Source: Anagrus nilaparvatae | Lineage: Eukaryota; Arthropoda; Insecta; Hymenoptera; Mymaridae | NCBI GenBank assembly: GCA_022575985.1 | Contig: JAKSXM010000231.1 | Location: 3,350,501 to 3,414,500, forward strand | Length of the DNA stretch: 64,000 bases | Direction: 5' to 3' | In this document: positions 52,381 to 63,971 of the stretch, piece after piece | How the letters are laid out: the number at the start of each line of letters is the position of its first letter | How positions within the stretch are numbered: position 1 is the first letter of the stretch | Program-made: the position numbers and the translations under genes | Notes under the pieces: model-generated | Seen by the model: the letters and a program-made list of their open reading frames with translations, nothing else | Told to the model about the DNA's origin: nothing | Database searches by the model: none

Positions 52381-53785
52381 TTTTATCATCAAGACACAGA
52401 GAACGTATGTATGTCTATTATTTTGCAGTATAATGCATCGCGTGTCCAACGTCATGTATATCGTAGGAGAGAAACCTGAGATGTGCATATATGATGTATT
52501 GTATTCTGGCACACGGCCGCCTTTTTTTTCTTTTTATAATGGACACTTATATGGTGGGTTGGACCTACTGCTGCAATGTATTTTAAGATTTTCTTTTTTT
52601 TTTTTTTTTTTGCATTCTGTCTTTCATCATTTCGATAGATTGCTTATATATTTTTTTCGATTGCAATTTTTTTTTCTGTTTAATACATTCCATTGTTGAT
52701 GAAAGACTCGATTATACTTTTTTAACAACTTTTTTTTTTTTTTTTTAATAATAAATTCTTTTAATATACCATTTTATTAACATTTATTTATAAGTAATTG
52801 AAATTTTTTTTTTTTAAGTGTTAATTACAGCTGTTGTAAAGATGGTTTTTGCGTAATATTTTTGGTGTTTAATTTTAAAAAATAAAGAGTTTTTTTTAAT
52901 ATTGATGATATTCATGAAAATTTTTATTTATTAGACAAATACGAAAAAACCAAAATTTTTGGATGTTTTTGTTTTGTACTGATGGGAAAAATAGAAAATT
53001 TCAAATAATGAAATAAAATAAAATTATATAAATCGGTAAAAGGGAAATGTCCCACAAAAACTGTTTACTGAAAAAAATTTTACAAAAAAACAAAAATTTT
53101 CAGACATGCAAATTAGTAAAAAAAAATAACACATTTTTTCCAGGTTTCTTAGAAGTTTTTCAAAAACACTGATAGTAAAATTGACTTTAGTAAGAAATTT
53201 TACATATTCCCTATGTAAGAAAATTATTGTTTTGCTCAGCAGCCAGAAAAATTGAATACGACCCTAGGCCATTCTTTTTTTTTCTGGCCTTGGTAATAAT
53301 TATTTTAACTTTATTTCACAGGGCAGAAAAATTAAAATAGAAAATTTAGTTCTGCTATTTTGAATCCTTTGAAGTTGGAACCATAAAAATTTATATAGCA
53401 TATCATCCGTTCACCAAAAAAACCCCGTCAAATTGGTTTTTTAATATTTTAATCTTAGAATTGTGCCTCCTATTTAGATGAATTGTATCTTGTAATTATT
53501 ATCACCCATGATATTTTTTAAAATATTAGTCGTCTTATTTTATAGCGACCTGAAATTAGGTTATTTAATTACTTTTTATTAACGTTTTAAACGACTGAAA
53601 GCAAGTATAAACTATACTAACACAAAATGTTTCTTTTATAGTATCATTTTGGAATAAATATTAGTGAATTACACTGATAAGAGCCTTTGTTTGAGTTAAG
53701 TTTTGAATCTTGTTTGAATCGCTTACAAGCAAGTAAACTGAACTTTACGCAATAGAAGTAAAATAAAATTATAAATTTCAATTAC

Positions 53786-53845
53786 TATGATATACAGGTG
53801 TGTGTTCTGATATTTAAATTTAATTTACATATACACCTTTAGCAG
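53786..53845 (+). repeat. dispersed repeat, copy 1
   Basis: GATATACAGGTGTGTGTTCT then GATATTTAAATTTAATTTAC. Shares this order with 58728-58775; ends undefined. Confidence 0.55.
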
Positions 53846-54051
53846 ACTCCACATTCTTTATTTTATGAAAAGTAGTATAGATAAAAATCTATAATGATTT
53901 TAATGCAAATAATATTATTTATTATATCTTTAAAGAATAAAAATGCTTTTTACTCAATAACGAATTAATTAATAAAGGTTATTGGTGAAAAACCACCTTC
54001 CATTATCAAATTTTGCGAATGATGCTTAATGGTATTTTTAGTATCCTTATA

Positions 54052-54323
54052 CAGGCACGTATCCAGAAGGGGGGCCAAGGGGGCCATGCCCCCCCCCCCG
54101 AAATGAAAAATTTTTGAAAAAATAACAGCATTTTTTACCTTAATTTCAAATTTTTTAAATTTTTTATTAACAATTATTGCTTATAAACAATTAAAAATAA
54201 GAAAAAATTAAGTTTTGACTCATATTTAAGAAATTTAAGCCATCAATTTTAATTTTATTAGGTTCTGGCCCCCTCCGAAACTTTTTGGCCCCTCCCGAAA
54301 AAAATTTCTGAATACGTGCTCTG
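54052..54323. mobile_element. second copy of the CAGGCACGTATCCAG MITE family
   Basis: Opens with CAGGCACGTATCCAG and ends with a damaged TGAATACGTGCTCTG. The interior matches the reverse complement of 37592-37881, including GGCCAAGGGGGCCATG and the TTGCTTATAAACAATTA block. Target duplication is not clear, which fits an older or damaged copy. Confidence 0.7.
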
Positions 54324-54376
54324 TAAAAAGTAACTTTCTTAGATTTACAAAGAAAATAGAATTTTTTTGAAAAATT

Positions 54377-54692
54377 AGTGAATTTTCAAAAAATTTTGTA
54401 AATATTCGATAAAAATCGTAAATTTACTAAATTTAGTACATTAACGGAAAATTCGAGAATTTTCGATTTTTTTTTTGTGATTTTACGAAAAAAGTTGTAA
54501 ATTCACAACTATTTTTCGGAAATTTACAACTATTTTTTGTAAATTTTCGAGAAAAAAAATTGTAAATTATCAATTTTTCTTACAAATTCACAAAAAAAAA
54601 TCGAAAATATTAGAATTTTTTGTTAATATACTAAATTTAGTAAATATATACGATTTTTTTCGAATATTTATAATTGTTTTTGAAAATTTACT
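54377..54692. mobile_element. 316-bp foldback element, arms about 105 bp
   Basis: The left arm opens AGTGAATTTTC and the right arm, reversed, AGTAAATTTTC. Shared blocks TACTAAATTTAGTA and TTTTCGATTTTTTTTTGTGA occur in inverted order. The centre contains short internal repeats of GTAAATT. It abuts two other elements. No coding capacity. Confidence 0.7.
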
Positions 54693-54699
54693 ATCCTAA

Positions 54700-56217
54700 G
54701 TTAAAGGAATAGATGTACAAAAAATTCTTATATGAGAATTCCTACCATAAAATACATTTTAATAGCACCAAAAATAAAAAAAAAAAATGTTGACGGGTCC
54801 GCATCTACCGCCATGATTTTCTGGTTGTTTGAACCCAATAGAATGCAAAAAAAATCGTGAACACGAAATCGCCGATGGAGGACAAACAAATTTTTCCACT
54901 TTTATGTCAAAAACCGCGTTTTTCATATCTAAGCTACCCCAAATTTTCAAAATAATTTTTTTGGTAAATAAAATTTTAAAAAATATGATAAATTTTGGAT
55001 TGCAGTGGAAAAAAAGCTTCTGAAGAGAATAAAATTTTTCTTTTTACGATGAAATTTAGCCAAGTTATCGTCAATTTAAGACTTTGCTCAAATTCGTCTT
55101 AAAAACGATTGAAATTTTATTGAAAAAAACTTGTTTCTAAACTTAAAATATGTATTATTTTCATCTTAAAATAATAATTTTTTTTTAAATCGACTAATTT
55201 TCCCTGAATGTCCATTTCTTGAAGAAAAAAATCATTTTTATTTACTGAATTTCAATTTTTATGTCAAAAACCAATCAAAAACTGTCTTAAATAAATTTTG
55301 TTACTTACAATTTTCAAAATTTTGTGACCTAAAAATTGAAATTTGGTCAATAAAAATAATTTTTTTTCTTCAAGAAATGAATACTCAGGGAAAAATTAAT
55401 CGATTTAAAAAAAAAGTTATTATTTTACTATGGAAATTAAGCGAATAATGCATATTTTAACTTCAGAAATAGGATTATTTTAATAGAATTTCAATTATTT
55501 TAAAACCATTTTTTAATTTAGGAAATACATAACTCGATCGGTTGAATTTCATCGTATATAAAAATTTTTTAATTTAAATCGATTAATTTTTCCCTGGCAA
55601 TTCAATTCTTTAAGAAAAAAAACCATTTATAACTTCGAATAGCAAAATTTATTTAAGACAGTTTTAATTGATTTTTGACGTATAAATTGAATTTTAGTCT
55701 ATGAAAATAATTTTTTTCTTAAAGAAATGAATAGTCAGGGAAAAAACAAACAATTTGAAGAAAAAAAATTATTACTTAACGATGAAAATTAAGCAAGTTA
55801 TGCATTTTTTAAATTTAAAAACAGTCTTTTTTAGAACAATTTCAATATTTTTTGAGACAAATTTTAGCGAAATCTTAAATTGACAATAGCTTGGCTAAAT
55901 ATCATCTTAAAAATAAAAGTATTTTTTTCTTCTGGAGTGGTATTTTCCTGACAATTCGAATTCATTATCTATTTTTATTAACCAAAAAATTAATTTAAAA
56001 ATTTGAGGTAGCTCAGACATGAAAAACGCAGTTTTTGACATAAAAGTGGAAAAATCTTTTGGCATCCAACGCAGATTTCGTACTCACGTATTTTTTTGTA
56101 TTCTATAGGGTTCAAACTACCAGAAAATAATGGTACTAGCCACGGCCAAGTCAAAAAAATTTTTTTTCATTTTTGGTGCTATTAAAACGTATTTTTTTGT
56201 GCTCATATGCCTTTAGC
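54700..56217. mobile_element. 1.5-kb foldback element with alternating inverted modules
   Basis: The terminal arms (about 54701-54970 and 55975-56217) are inverted copies: TTAAAGG...CCTTTAG ends, then TTTTAATAGCACCAAAAAT and GTCAAAAACCGCGTTTTTCA against its complement. A 28-bp insertion interrupts the left arm near 54731. The core holds two palindromes (about 55150-55440 and 55560-55770), built from the same unit with TTCCCTG and TTCTTGAAGAAAAAA, separated by related AAATT-rich modules. The flanking TTAA/TTAG hints at a TTAA target. No transposase frame. Confidence 0.7.
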
Positions 56218-57402
56218 CGAAAAAAAATTTAATTAAGCCTCGAAAGCACCCAGCAATAGTCATAATTTTTTTATTTCAATAAATATAGTTTTTTAAAATG
56301 TCATTGAATTCTGGAACGTTCATGAAAAAATTCCCAATCTAAAAATGAAAAAAAAAAAATTATTGTAAAAAGATGAAAATTCCTAAAAAGGATTTTTCTT
56401 AAAATTTTAGCAGTAAATAATGCCTTGCTGCATAATACAAAAAAAAAATATCATTTTTGAATCCTGGCAAATGGTAATAAATTAATAAATGTAAAAATAA
56501 AATTTTCAAGAATTCTTTTTATTTCGTTTTCTCTTACATTAGGAATATTATGCAAAAAAATCATTTGCGATAGTTTTCTCTTTGAAATTTAGAATAATTT
56601 GGTCATCATTTTTTATGATTTTAAGTCCAGCAAAGATATTTTAAGTCTAAAAATAAAAAAATTTGGATATGATAGAATGATGTTTATTAATTTTGTAAAA
56701 AAAATTCTTATCTAAATCAGAATTTTTAATAAATACTTTGTTGTACCAAGTTATACAGCTGCCCAAGCCTAGAATTAAATTTTCACTACCGGTTACTTAG
56801 TTGCTACCACTGTGCACTTCTAGCACATCTATAAAGTTGTAATAAAAACATTACCCAGGCCAGTAAGATGTCGATTGTAGATAATGATCTTTTTCCACAA
56901 TTTTAATAAACCATTATTATTTTTATTATCAAAATTTATCTCAAAAAAAAATATTTAATATCATAAATATTTTATATTTTTATATTCTTATTTTATTTCT
57001 TATACTCGGTGCTACTCACCTTGGACCAGGACCCTTATATATCTATAAAAAAATTATTTTTTTGTTCTATACAAAACTACGCAACGTGTACTACGCAATT
57101 TCATAATAGGATGACAAAATACTCGAATGAATTTTTACAAGTTATTTTGTGTCGCATCTACAGATGCAATGTTCTAAACACTATTGGTCTAAACACTTTT
57201 TATTAAAATTTATAATTATATTTACCACTTTTTCGAAAACATTCTATTTTTTCGTTAATCAAAGAAAATTTTTTACAGTGTATGCATTATAAGCAAATAA
57301 AATTTAAAAAAATTTTTTAAATAAATAAATAAATAAACAAATATTTTGTATAGTAAAAAAACATTAATTAATTATTTAAAATTTAAAAAAAAGAAAAAAA
57401 AG

Positions 57403-57430
<28 letters not shown>
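57403..57430 (-). terminator. Pol III terminator of tRNA-Gly, 28-base T run
   Basis: Five bases after the tRNA 3' end the sense (minus) strand enters 28 consecutive T, continuing as T-rich with single C interruptions to about 57381. Four to five T suffice for Pol III release, so this is unusually long and probably length-polymorphic. Confidence 0.85.
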
Positions 57431-57433
<3 letters not shown>

Positions 57434-57435
57434 TT

Positions 57436-57506
57436 TGCATCAACCGGGAATCGAACCCGGATCGCCCGCGTGGCAGGCGAGCATTCTACCATTGAACCAT
57501 TGATGC
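57436..57506 (-). tRNA. tRNA-Gly (anticodon GCC)
   Basis: The 71-nt gene folds as a complete cloverleaf. The acceptor stem GCATCAA/TTGATGC has 7 pairs, the D stem is GTTC/GAAT, the anticodon stem CTCGC/GCGGG has loop CTGCCAC, and the T stem is CCGGG/CCCGG with loop TTCGAAT. The discriminator is A at 57436. The anticodon GCC is at 57474-57472 and reads GGC/GGU glycine codons. The internal promoters are intact: A box TGGTTCAATGG and B box GGTTCGAATCC. There is no intron and no encoded CCA, as expected for a nuclear eukaryotic tRNA. It stands alone, with no second tRNA in the window. It looks functional, not a SINE head, because its 3' flank on the sense strand is a T-run and not a SINE body. 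Confidence 0.98.
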
Positions 57507-57647
57507 TGTTGGTGACGATCAATTCTAATTTGTACGTTATAAATGATCGAAAAAATTCTTCATTGTAATTGACACTATGGATCCTCATTAACAATAAAAA
57601 AATATTCTTAATTGTATATTTTACCTGGTTAAAATGATAATTCTAGA

Positions 57648-58015
57648 TATTAGTACTTTCATAGAAAAAATTAAGTACTGCGTCCCAAAAGAAAAAAAAT
57701 TTGCTATTTTTTAAATTTTTTTATGTAAAAAATTTTGAGAAAAAAATTTTCAACAAATTAAGTATCAGATTGGAGATATCGAGTAAAATCCATATTTTCA
57801 TATATTGGTACTTACATAGGAAAAAATTAGGTACTACATCCAAAAAGAAAAAAAAATATTGCTGTTTTTTTAATTTTATTATGTAAAATATTTTGAGAAA
57901 AAAGTTTTTAATAAATTAAGTATCCGATTCGAGAAATCGAGTAAAAACCATATTTTCAGATATTAGTACTTTCATAAAATTAAATGAGGTATTACACCAT
58001 AAAAAACGATTTTGA
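57648..58015 (+). repeat. tandem repeat, period about 155-158 bp
   Basis: Units begin with ATATTAGTACTTTCATA (about 57648), ATATTGGTACTTACATA (about 57803) and ATATTAGTACTTTCATA (about 57960). Each is followed by a TTAAGTACT-type block, an AAAAAGAAAAAAAA block, TTATGTAAAA and GAGTAAAA. Two full units and a partial third. Confidence 0.8.
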
Positions 58016-58423
58016 AGGTATCATTCATTTTCCGATGGCCAGTTTTGTATAATTAACGATATATTGCCCAAAAGGGGCAAAATTTTGGCAAACTTAAAAA
58101 TATTGCTTATTAAGGTAACTCTTTTAGATATATATATTCTTGCAGGTTAAGGGTTACAATAATGTTTACAATAAGGTTCACAATCCTTTGATGATATCAA
58201 ACTGTTAGCCTCAATCCGTCCAAATTTTAGAGAAAAATGAGGTAAAAGTTTTAAAAAATATGAGTTTTTATATTCAGTTTTACACTAGACAATCTATAAC
58301 TTCAGATTAAATTTCTCTGTAGCCATGAAAACATTTAGTTATACATTCAGTAATATATAGCAATTATTCATAATTTTTAAATGACCCCTAATAGTAACAC
58401 GCATAAAATGATACTTTTACATT

Positions 58424-58570
58424 CAGGCGCGCACACAGAAAGTTGCGCTGGGGTAGGCTAATAATGATAAATTTTTTAAAATATATGAAAAAAATTAAAT
58501 TATTTGTGAAAAAGATGCCTTGAAAGGGTAGGCTACAGCCTAAGTAGCCTATAGTGTGTGTGCGCGCCTG
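58424..58570. mobile_element. 147-bp MITE with ACATT target duplication
   Basis: The ends CAGGCGCGCACACA and TGTGTGTGCGCGCCTG are inverted, and ACATT is duplicated exactly on both sides (58419-58423, 58571-58575). A GGGTAGGCTA block occurs inside near both ends. The CAGG start and 5-bp duplication match the 37592 family, so one transposase type may move both. Confidence 0.85.
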
Positions 58571-58727
58571 ACATTGAATACTAATTAATATTTTTAACGT
58601 AATTTAAGAGCTTTTAATTGTGTAAACAATCATTTATAACATATATGGAAAAAATAATTTTCAAAATTTTAATACCGAGTTTAAAAACTGATTAAAATAC
58701 TATAATAAAACTTTACATCGTAAAGGT

Positions 58728-58775
58728 TACGATATGCAGGTGTGTTGTGATATTTAAATTTGATTTGCATACCTT
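58728..58775 (+). repeat. dispersed repeat, copy 2
   Basis: GATATGCAGGTGTGTTGT then GATATTTAAATTTGATTTGC. Homologous to 53786-53845, same orientation. Confidence 0.55.
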
Positions 58776-61557
58776 TTTTACATTTTATATTTGCAATAGA
58801 TAAAATATTTAATAAATTTTATATTGCAAAAGAACCTATTAACACTTATTTATATTTATAAAATTCTTATTTGCAAATTACATAATTTAATAAATAATTA
58901 ATAATTCGGTAATTCTGTCTCATATAAAAATTTTATTAACCCATTCAAAAAAGACGAAAAATCGATTATTGAATACAAAGTTAAAAATCTGAACTCAGAA
59001 TTTTGTAAAGCAAGTCCTTTTTAACTCTTTCCTGGGGAATTGCCCCCACCACAAGTCACGTGATACACGCTTTACGCAGTTTATTTTACTTTATTTATTT
59101 AATATATTAATTTATTTAAAATAAAATACTTGATAAATCATTTGTAAATAACTAATATTTTTATATTTAATGAATAAAAATAATTTTAAACGTTACTACA
59201 TAATACACGCATACTAATGTACATAAGTCACACAGATAACGATTTAGGGAGATTCTTAAGTTAAAAAAAGAATCATTTTTTTACCCGTTTTCTAAGCGAA
59301 AGATTCATTAAAACAAACATCTGACTTACTCTTTTTTACTCTGATATACTTAATTTGCACCTTTCTCGCAAGTGAATTGGTTTTTTAAAAGTATAAAGGC
59401 AGGTTGTAAAATCAATTGGTTAATTATCAAATAATTAATGTTCATTATTTTAAATGCCAATGCCGTTAAAAATTTTGTTATTACCAAATATTATAACAAA
59501 TTCATAAAATATCTGTAAAGAATAGCATAAAAATGTAGATTTTTATCTTACTCATCTCTTTTATAACTAATTTTCAACTACAGTAGGTATTCATATTATT
59601 TTCCAGAATGTCTTATTTCTGGATTTTCTTTCGTTTTGAAGCTAATAGATTACGTAAACTCTTTTCACTCATTTGCACTAAATTATCATTAGTATTTTGA
59701 CCAAAACAGGTTTAATTAGTTTATTCTAAAATATAGCCAGAAAATTAATTCTTTTTTATTATTCTGATATAGGCTTTTTTTAACTTTCTTACTTTTTTTA
59801 GTTTATCTATCAGTTTTCTTCATAAATTTCAAACTCTTCAGGTAAATTATTGAAATCGCAGAAACATACAAATTATTGCAATTATTCTTCGTCTGAGATG
59901 ACAACTTAATGATAAAAAAAATTTCCTGTAAGAATTTTATATATTTTCATCTCTTTTTAACAGATTACTTTTGTTATTAGGTTTTTTGTTCATGAGGGAT
60001 TCCAGCCTTAATTATACCAAATTTGACTGGAGTATCGCAAAAAATGTTCAAACTCTTTTTTTTTTAAAGTAAAAATATAAATGAGTACTTTCAACCAGTT
60101 TTAGCTTTCTAGGTCAAATCCTTAATTTTTTGCAACCTTTTTTGTATTCTTCGACTACTTTGGAAACCTGACTCAAATATTCCTATATTTTTGCTGGTAA
60201 ATACTTATTTTGTCGTTAAAATTATTTAAGTAATTCTTAATAAGACTAACCGAAGCGATAGTATTCCTAAAAAAATTTACCAACAAAAAAAAATACAACT
60301 TTAAAGGCCAATTAAAAGAAATAATGCTGATTTTTGCGAAATTCAAATTTGAATTTCCCCGTAGGTCCATCCGATTTTCCGTGATTCTTCGATGATTTTC
60401 CAAAAAACTGATTGCAGATTTGGAATCAACGGAAAATCCAATAGTAAATTCAAGAATTTTTAAAAATTAAAAGACTGCTGCTATTTTGAAACCTTTAATT
60501 TTGAAACCTCAAGCCTAAATTCCAGACTTTTATTTATCGCGTAGGTTAGTATCATTAAGAATAATTCATTTTCTTTTTAGGGACCTACAAAAATTTTCTG
60601 CAGAATTTGATTTACGTATTTCGTCACCAAACCTTTTAGAAAAATCCGTGAAATACGCTAATATTAAAACTCAAAATCAAAAAATGATATTTAAGTTTTT
60701 GAATATCTTGGCAAGTCATGTGACCAAAAAAATCGGATTCGGATTCCTCAAGAAATTGTACATATATCTATAATTTATACTAACCTTCGAAGTATCTTTA
60801 TAAAATGATGTTGGAAAATAAAATTTTCGGTCATTACATAATAAGCAACATGTAGTTTTAAATTACAATGTATAGATTTGTGTTTTTGAATTTATATCTT
60901 CATGAATTACTTTCGATTTGGTGAAATAGAGTACTAAAGGTATAAAAATGGCTTTTAAAAAATTTTTAACATAGATGGTTTAGATTGTTTAGAAAAGTAT
61001 AGTATTATTTGTACTTTACTGATGATGGCTCGTACTACTATATAGAGCCGAAATAAACCAATTTAAGTACTATTAAATATTTTAGGTCAGTAATAAGACT
61101 GACGAAAAAATTCCATATAATTATATTGCATATGATTATATTCCATATTGATCAAGCTATAAAATATCTGTATCAGTATCTGATTTAAATTTAAATTATT
61201 GAAAGGAACAAATAAAAAAATTTTGATATTTAATTTTTTGGCATTAATTTGGAAATATTAGAAAATTTGCTTAAAATTACTATACCTGCCACAAAAAATT
61301 TAAAAATGCATTTATTTTAAACCATTCTAACTAAAAAAAGAATTTTTTTATGTAAACGATCATATGCTTATCTATTTTCAAAATTAACCGATTTTTCAAA
61401 ATTCTCTTACAACGGATTACCTGAGTTTTTTACGTAGATTATTCTGTATAAAAATCTTGAGCCAATCAAATAATGCACAAATCTTTGGTTTTCACATGAA
61501 ACATGTTAATACCCTGGGAATCCAAAAATCAAGGAAGGGGAGGGGGGCAAAGGTGTC

Positions 61558-61590
61558 TCCGAGTCCGAGTCCGAGTCTTAAGTCCGAGTT
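61558..61590 (+). repeat. TCCGAG hexanucleotide repeat
   Basis: TCCGAG occurs three times in tandem, then once more after a short break. Preceded by a G-rich tract (GGGGAGGGGGG). Confidence 0.8.
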
Positions 61591-63132
61591 TAGTGACTTG
61601 TAATTTGGGTTAAGAATTTTAACATTTGGTAAAGGTGATAATTACAAATTATAAAAATAGCGAATTGTACTGTAATGTAGTATTTAAGCATTAAAGTATA
61701 AGTAAACATGTTCCATGCATTTTTGTTGTATTTACACAAATCGCTTACAAGTTTTGTAATTGAATTGTAGTTTTAATTAAAGCTAATTAATTTCTCGTAA
61801 ATCCTCATTGTGGAAATAATTTGATATCACAAAAATGATACTAAAAATTTAATTATGAGAGATAAACAAATCTTTTATTTATCATAAATTATTTATTTAT
61901 AATATACTAATATCATAAATTTATTTTAATGACGCAATAAAATTTTAAGAAATTCATTTTTAATTGTATTCTTACGATAAAAATAAAATATTTCAAATAA
62001 TTTTTTTTATAAAACTATTTATTATTGTGATTCACAAGGTTTAAAAAGTATGGGCTAATTGAATTTTGTTTTTGAAAATTCTTAGCATAAAATTAACGCT
62101 CTTAATATTTAATAAAATATTTTTGGCAAACAATTTTGATCCACGCGTTTCAAATGCTAAACAAGTCCCAAAAATCTTATATCAAGATTTAAAAAATTTT
62201 TCAGTTAATTTCATAATAACTGCACTTTCACAACAGGTTCAGCTCTTACGATACATTTTGTTTTAAATTTAATATTCATACCCAATTAATTAGCGTTTAC
62301 ACCTGTTAAAATAAAATATGTCTAGTTCATATTTTAATTAAAGATATACATCTGTTTAGATATCACCTTAATTTTATTCATAATTTTTATTAACAATCAA
62401 CTGATGACGATTCTTGGAATAAATTAATATATTAAGACAATATTTCATAAATTCTAAATGGTATTTTAATTAAAATACACTATTTTAGTTTATTGCAGCT
62501 TCTACAAGCTGAAACTATATAAAACATTTAATTATGTTTGTACCGAAAACGGAAAATCGACCCTACAGTCTTTCTAGACATTATACCGGAAAAATAACAA
62601 TTGTACTAGATTTTTGAACTCTAGCGTTTAATACTTTGGAGTTAAAATAACATGCATAACAATTCTGGCATAATGAATGTAAAATTTGGAAATAAATATC
62701 GTTAACAATTGCAAGACATAAAATAGGTATTTACGCGTTATCAACATCAGCATCTGCATACTGTTTTTAAAAAAATTAAAAATTTTAGGTTGAAGTTTAT
62801 TATACTGCTCTTATTACATGTAATTAATAAAATTTATCTCTTACAAGGGGAGTGTCAACTGTTTGAGAAGCCGATTTGCTTCTAAGTTTCAGGACTGGTA
62901 GTTGATTAAAATTTATAACCGATTTGTGTAACTACACAACCAACGAGCATGGAACACGTTCACTTATAACATTGATAGTTAAAGTATCTATTGTGTTCAT
63001 AGACGATGCTGCATAGACATCAAAGTGAATAAAATTAATTAAATTTTCAAATTATTATAGTTTTTTAAATAATATGAATTTATTTTTTATTAATTTTTAC
63101 AATAAATTCTTAAAAATTCTGCACTAATGGTC

Positions 63133-63215
63133 CCTAGGTACTTCTGCACCAACACCAATGCTTCCTAGGTACTTCTGTACCAAAGGTTCCTAGGTACTTC
63201 TGCACCAAAAGTCCC
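63133..63215 (+). repeat. minisatellite, 3 units
   Basis: CCTAGGTACTTCTGCACCAA recurs at 63133, 63164 (one change) and 63189, spaced 31 and 25 bp. Confidence 0.85.
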
Positions 63216-63244
63216 TGAATCGAAAATATTATAAGTCCATATCA

Positions 63245-63297
63245 CCCCCCCTCTAAAAACGACACTTTTTTACCCCCCCCCCCTCCCCCTGTCGAGC
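63245..63297. repeat. poly-C tracts
   Basis: A seven- to eight-base C run, then a long C run interrupted by one T, then GTCGAGCCGG. G-rich on the minus strand. Confidence 0.7.
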
Positions 63298-63540
63298 CGG
63301 ACTTTTTCAAATACCCCATCCAATGAATATGTTCCATGTTAAAAACATTCTCCTTAACCTGAGTTTACTTGAATAGGCCTATCCTGGGCCTAGAAATTAG
63401 TTCCCCTAACAGTGTTCTATGCTATAAGATTTTTAGGCTATGTTCTAAATGATGCTGCTACCTTGTATTTTAACTAAATACCGTACACTTGGTCTCATTT
63501 ATTTTGTGTAATTATCAGCATTTTTTTAACATCATCATTA

Positions 63541-63971
63541 ACTCTCTTACCGTTATAGTCAGTAAACTAAATGGCCATGTATGGTCAATTTTAAATAGCT
63601 GCCAAAACTGTAATTTTTGACTAAAATGGGTTTTAAAGTACTCAAAAATTTTGTTCAAGTACCTTGATTTTAAATATTTTTTACTTTTTCCTTTTGCTTT
63701 AGTTGTTTTCGTGTAATGGCTCTATAAAAGTTGTGTTTATAAAGTTAGCGTTTATTAAAAAATTTTAAAGCAGGACTCTGACTTCAAATTGTCATATCTC
63801 ACAAACAAATGATTGAACATAGACGAGTTAAGAAATTTTGAAAACTAGAAGCTTGTACAAAAATTTGGAGACTTATAAAACCAATTTTAGTCAAAAATTA
63901 AAAATTCAGCAGCCATTCAAAAATTAGTCATTTTTGGTCATTTGGTCTACTGACTATAAGGGTGAGAGAAT
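63541..63971. mobile_element. 431-bp MITE, TA-flanked, arms about 95 bp
   Basis: The ends ACTCTCTTACCGTTATAG and CTATAAGGGTGAGAGAAT are inverted, with arms continuing past TGACTAAAATGGGTTTT and its complement. TA flanks both ends (63539-63540, 63972-63973), consistent with Tc1/mariner mobilisation. A related internal fragment is at 9230-9345. Confidence 0.75.

Larger units (their letters stand above)
52331..57402. other. intergenic region upstream of sv
   Basis: No gene recognised. It begins with (CTA)n-like and T-rich tracts, then a repeat shared with 58.7 kb (53786-53845), and a transposon cluster at 54052-56216. Between 56220 and 57400 the DNA is AT-rich with no visible feature. Confidence 0.6.

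Noticed and set aside
52346..52699. 117-codon plus-strand open frame divergent from sv
   Set aside because: Starts in a CTA triplet repeat (poly-Thr) and ends in poly-Phe from T runs; low-complexity artefact.
57436..57506. tRNA-derived SINE
   Set aside because: No SINE body; the 3' sense flank is poly-T (terminator), and all stems and both Pol III boxes are intact.
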